From Hypoxylon rubiginosum (Eukaryota; Ascomycota; Sordariomycetes; Xylariales; Hypoxylaceae), in assembly GCA_902806565.1 (NCBI GenBank), contig CADCXA010000047.1, positions 1 through 64,000 of the forward strand: a DNA stretch of 64,000 nt. The letters run 5' to 3'. The notes beneath the pieces are model-generated. The model made no database searches, was not told the DNA's origin, and saw only the letters and a list, made by a program, of their open reading frames with translations. Of this stretch, positions 62,655 to 64,000 are shown piece by piece. The position numbers and the translations under genes were made by a program. The first letter of the stretch is position 1. The number at the start of each line of letters is the position of its first letter.

Positions 62655-63246
62655 AGAGCGGGATTCGCCTAGGTACTCCCGAAGAACAACAGCCCGACAC
62701 GATTTCTTGTCGATCGAGGAACACCCTTTTCGGCCTTCTTTTGTTTTGTTACTATCGTACGATCGGCGAAACGATTACACACCCTCTAAAATGCGTGGTG
62801 GCAACGGTTCTACCTATTTCCATTCCTCGTGTCATTAGAGCAATCTTTTTCTCAACCCCAAGACTGGAATATGTATGGATTTCAGGTTGCGAGAGGCTTC
62901 AGGACCTTGATGATTTCGACGGACGGGTAGGGGCGTTTGCATGAATTGATTGATGTAATGATAGGCATTTCCTTTTCCCCCCCGGCGTTTTGAGGAAAGG
63001 GCGGACTAAATTTGTGCATCATCGCGGTCCGGATCGAGAATTAGATCCGTGCATAATACGAAGCATTCAGACTCCGTGATCTATATGTTTCCGAGTTTTC
63101 GAGTCGTGATGTCCATCCGTCTATTCTGAGTAGTTACATATATACGACACTAGGTATACACCTTCTAGGTCCTGGTAAAAACACGGGATGATCAAATCTT
63201 ACTAGTCTAAATCCTTTCTAGCATCGTCATCCGTTCTAATCTCGTC
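62655..63246. other. Convergent intergenic region
   Basis: This is the 3' flanks of toa2 (+) and the TMEM42-like gene (-). No gene is seen. Confidence 0.5.
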
Positions 63247-63955
63247 TCAACTTAAATCACCCAGAAGAGCCACATCCTCATCTTGGTCCTCATCATCTTT
63301 CTCTACAGGCAATACGCCCTCGACCTGCGGCGCGGCGGCAGTAGTCCCGTGGCCCAGCTCAACCGCCGAGGCCTCGTCGTGATATTCGTCTTCACCACCA
63401 CCACTTCCACTAGGCTCAGTCTCTTCTGAACTGGCTTCCTCAGCCTCCTCCTGCTTCCCGCGGCCGATAATGACGTTGCCGGCGACGAGCAGGATGGCGC
63501 CGGCCCACCAAAGCGGCGGTAAGGACTCGGCGAAGATAGCCAGTCCCAGCAGCGCCGTGATCATGAAGTTGGTCGACGTGTTTATGATGGAGACCTGGGT
63601 GGTCGAGTTCCCTTTTGTCAGGGCCTGCGTGAACAGGGTCCACATTACGCCGTTGAAAACTAGGTTGAGACCGAAGAAACTCTATGCGGTTTGTTAGCGA
63701 CTTGTATATCTCGTATATCTCAATATGAGAAGAAAGTTGTGGCTTTGTATGTAATGGTAGGCGGGTACTAGGCGGCACGGACGCCAGTGTGTGTATGTAT
63801 ACATATGAGGATATGTAAATCAATGAAATCAATGATGCAGGACTTACAGCTCGCACGACGACCTCGACAAAGCGTTCGAGGTTCGTCAGCCCGAAGAATC
63901 CCGAGATTCCCCGGGCTATATGAGTAGAAAGCTCATTTGTGGTTCTGACAGCAGT
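63247..63955 (-). CDS. TMEM42/EamA-like membrane protein, 5' end outside window
   Basis: Two exons are visible: 63,955-63,848 and 63,681-63,247, with a 166-nt intron; at least one more exon lies beyond the window end, since an in-frame TGA precedes the ACTGCTGTC start of the first visible exon. The visible 180 residues include IARGISGFFGLTNLERFVEVVVRA, SFFGLNLVFNGVMWTLFTQAL, TTQVSIINTSTNFMITALLG and PPLWWAGAILLVAGNVIIGR. These are the last helices of a small drug/metabolite-transporter-like protein of the TMEM42 kind. A 60-residue acidic cytosolic tail follows. Function is unknown. Confidence 0.8.
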
Positions 63956-64000
63956 CTCGGATCAGCCTCAAACTTGGATTCGGTCCTAGACATATGTCTC

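Noticed and set aside
1..64000. tRNA genes and CRISPR arrays
   Set aside because: I looked for TTCGA-type B boxes with acceptor stems and for spaced direct repeats; none were convincing, and CRISPR is not expected in a fungal nucleus.

Overview
The window is nuclear DNA of a filamentous ascomycete (Pezizomycotina, most likely a Sordariomycete; order not resolved). The support is many short introns of about 46-135 nt with GTAAGT/GTGAGT-type donors and CTAAC-like branch sites, fungal-type gene families (NACHT-ankyrin receptor, CorA-like protein, multi-exon MFS permease, secreted GH43), and one long block with the signature of repeat-induced point mutation (RIP).

Layout. Positions 1 to about 16,540 are an extreme AT-rich isochore with no credible gene, holding degenerate tandem repeats. 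They include two arrays of the same 11-bp unit in opposite orientation. The block ends abruptly at about 16.54 kb. Next comes a short inverted-repeat element (16,660-16,909) and a gene-bearing segment: a CorA-like membrane protein (17,573-19,482, -), a small unknown protein (19,861-20,419, -), an aldo/keto reductase (21,456-22,701, +), an MDR oxidoreductase (24,112-25,260, +) and a 1,439-residue NACHT/ankyrin receptor with an unusual C-terminal domain (25,694-30,168, -). A 6.7-kb gene-poor stretch follows, then a single-pass SH3 membrane protein (36,838-38,810, -), another 4-kb gap, and the housekeeping pair NAF1 (-) and ALG9 (+) reading away from each other.

The right third holds a secreted GH43 protein (+), a nine-exon MFS transporter (-), a broken cytochrome P450 (-), an F-box-like Cys-rich protein (-), a D-2-hydroxyacid dehydrogenase (-), an LSH/IRC5-type SNF2 remodeller (-), the TFIIA small subunit TOA2 (+), and the 3' part of a TMEM42/EamA-like membrane protein (-) cut by the window end.

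The genes do not form one pathway. Conserved core functions (H/ACA snoRNP assembly, N-glycan assembly, transcription initiation, chromatin remodelling) alternate with accessory genes. The AKR and MDR genes are adjacent and co-oriented but lack a biosynthetic core enzyme, so a metabolite cluster is not supported. Exon structures were built by hand from splice signals; every model keeps the reading frame across all junctions, but none has transcript support here.
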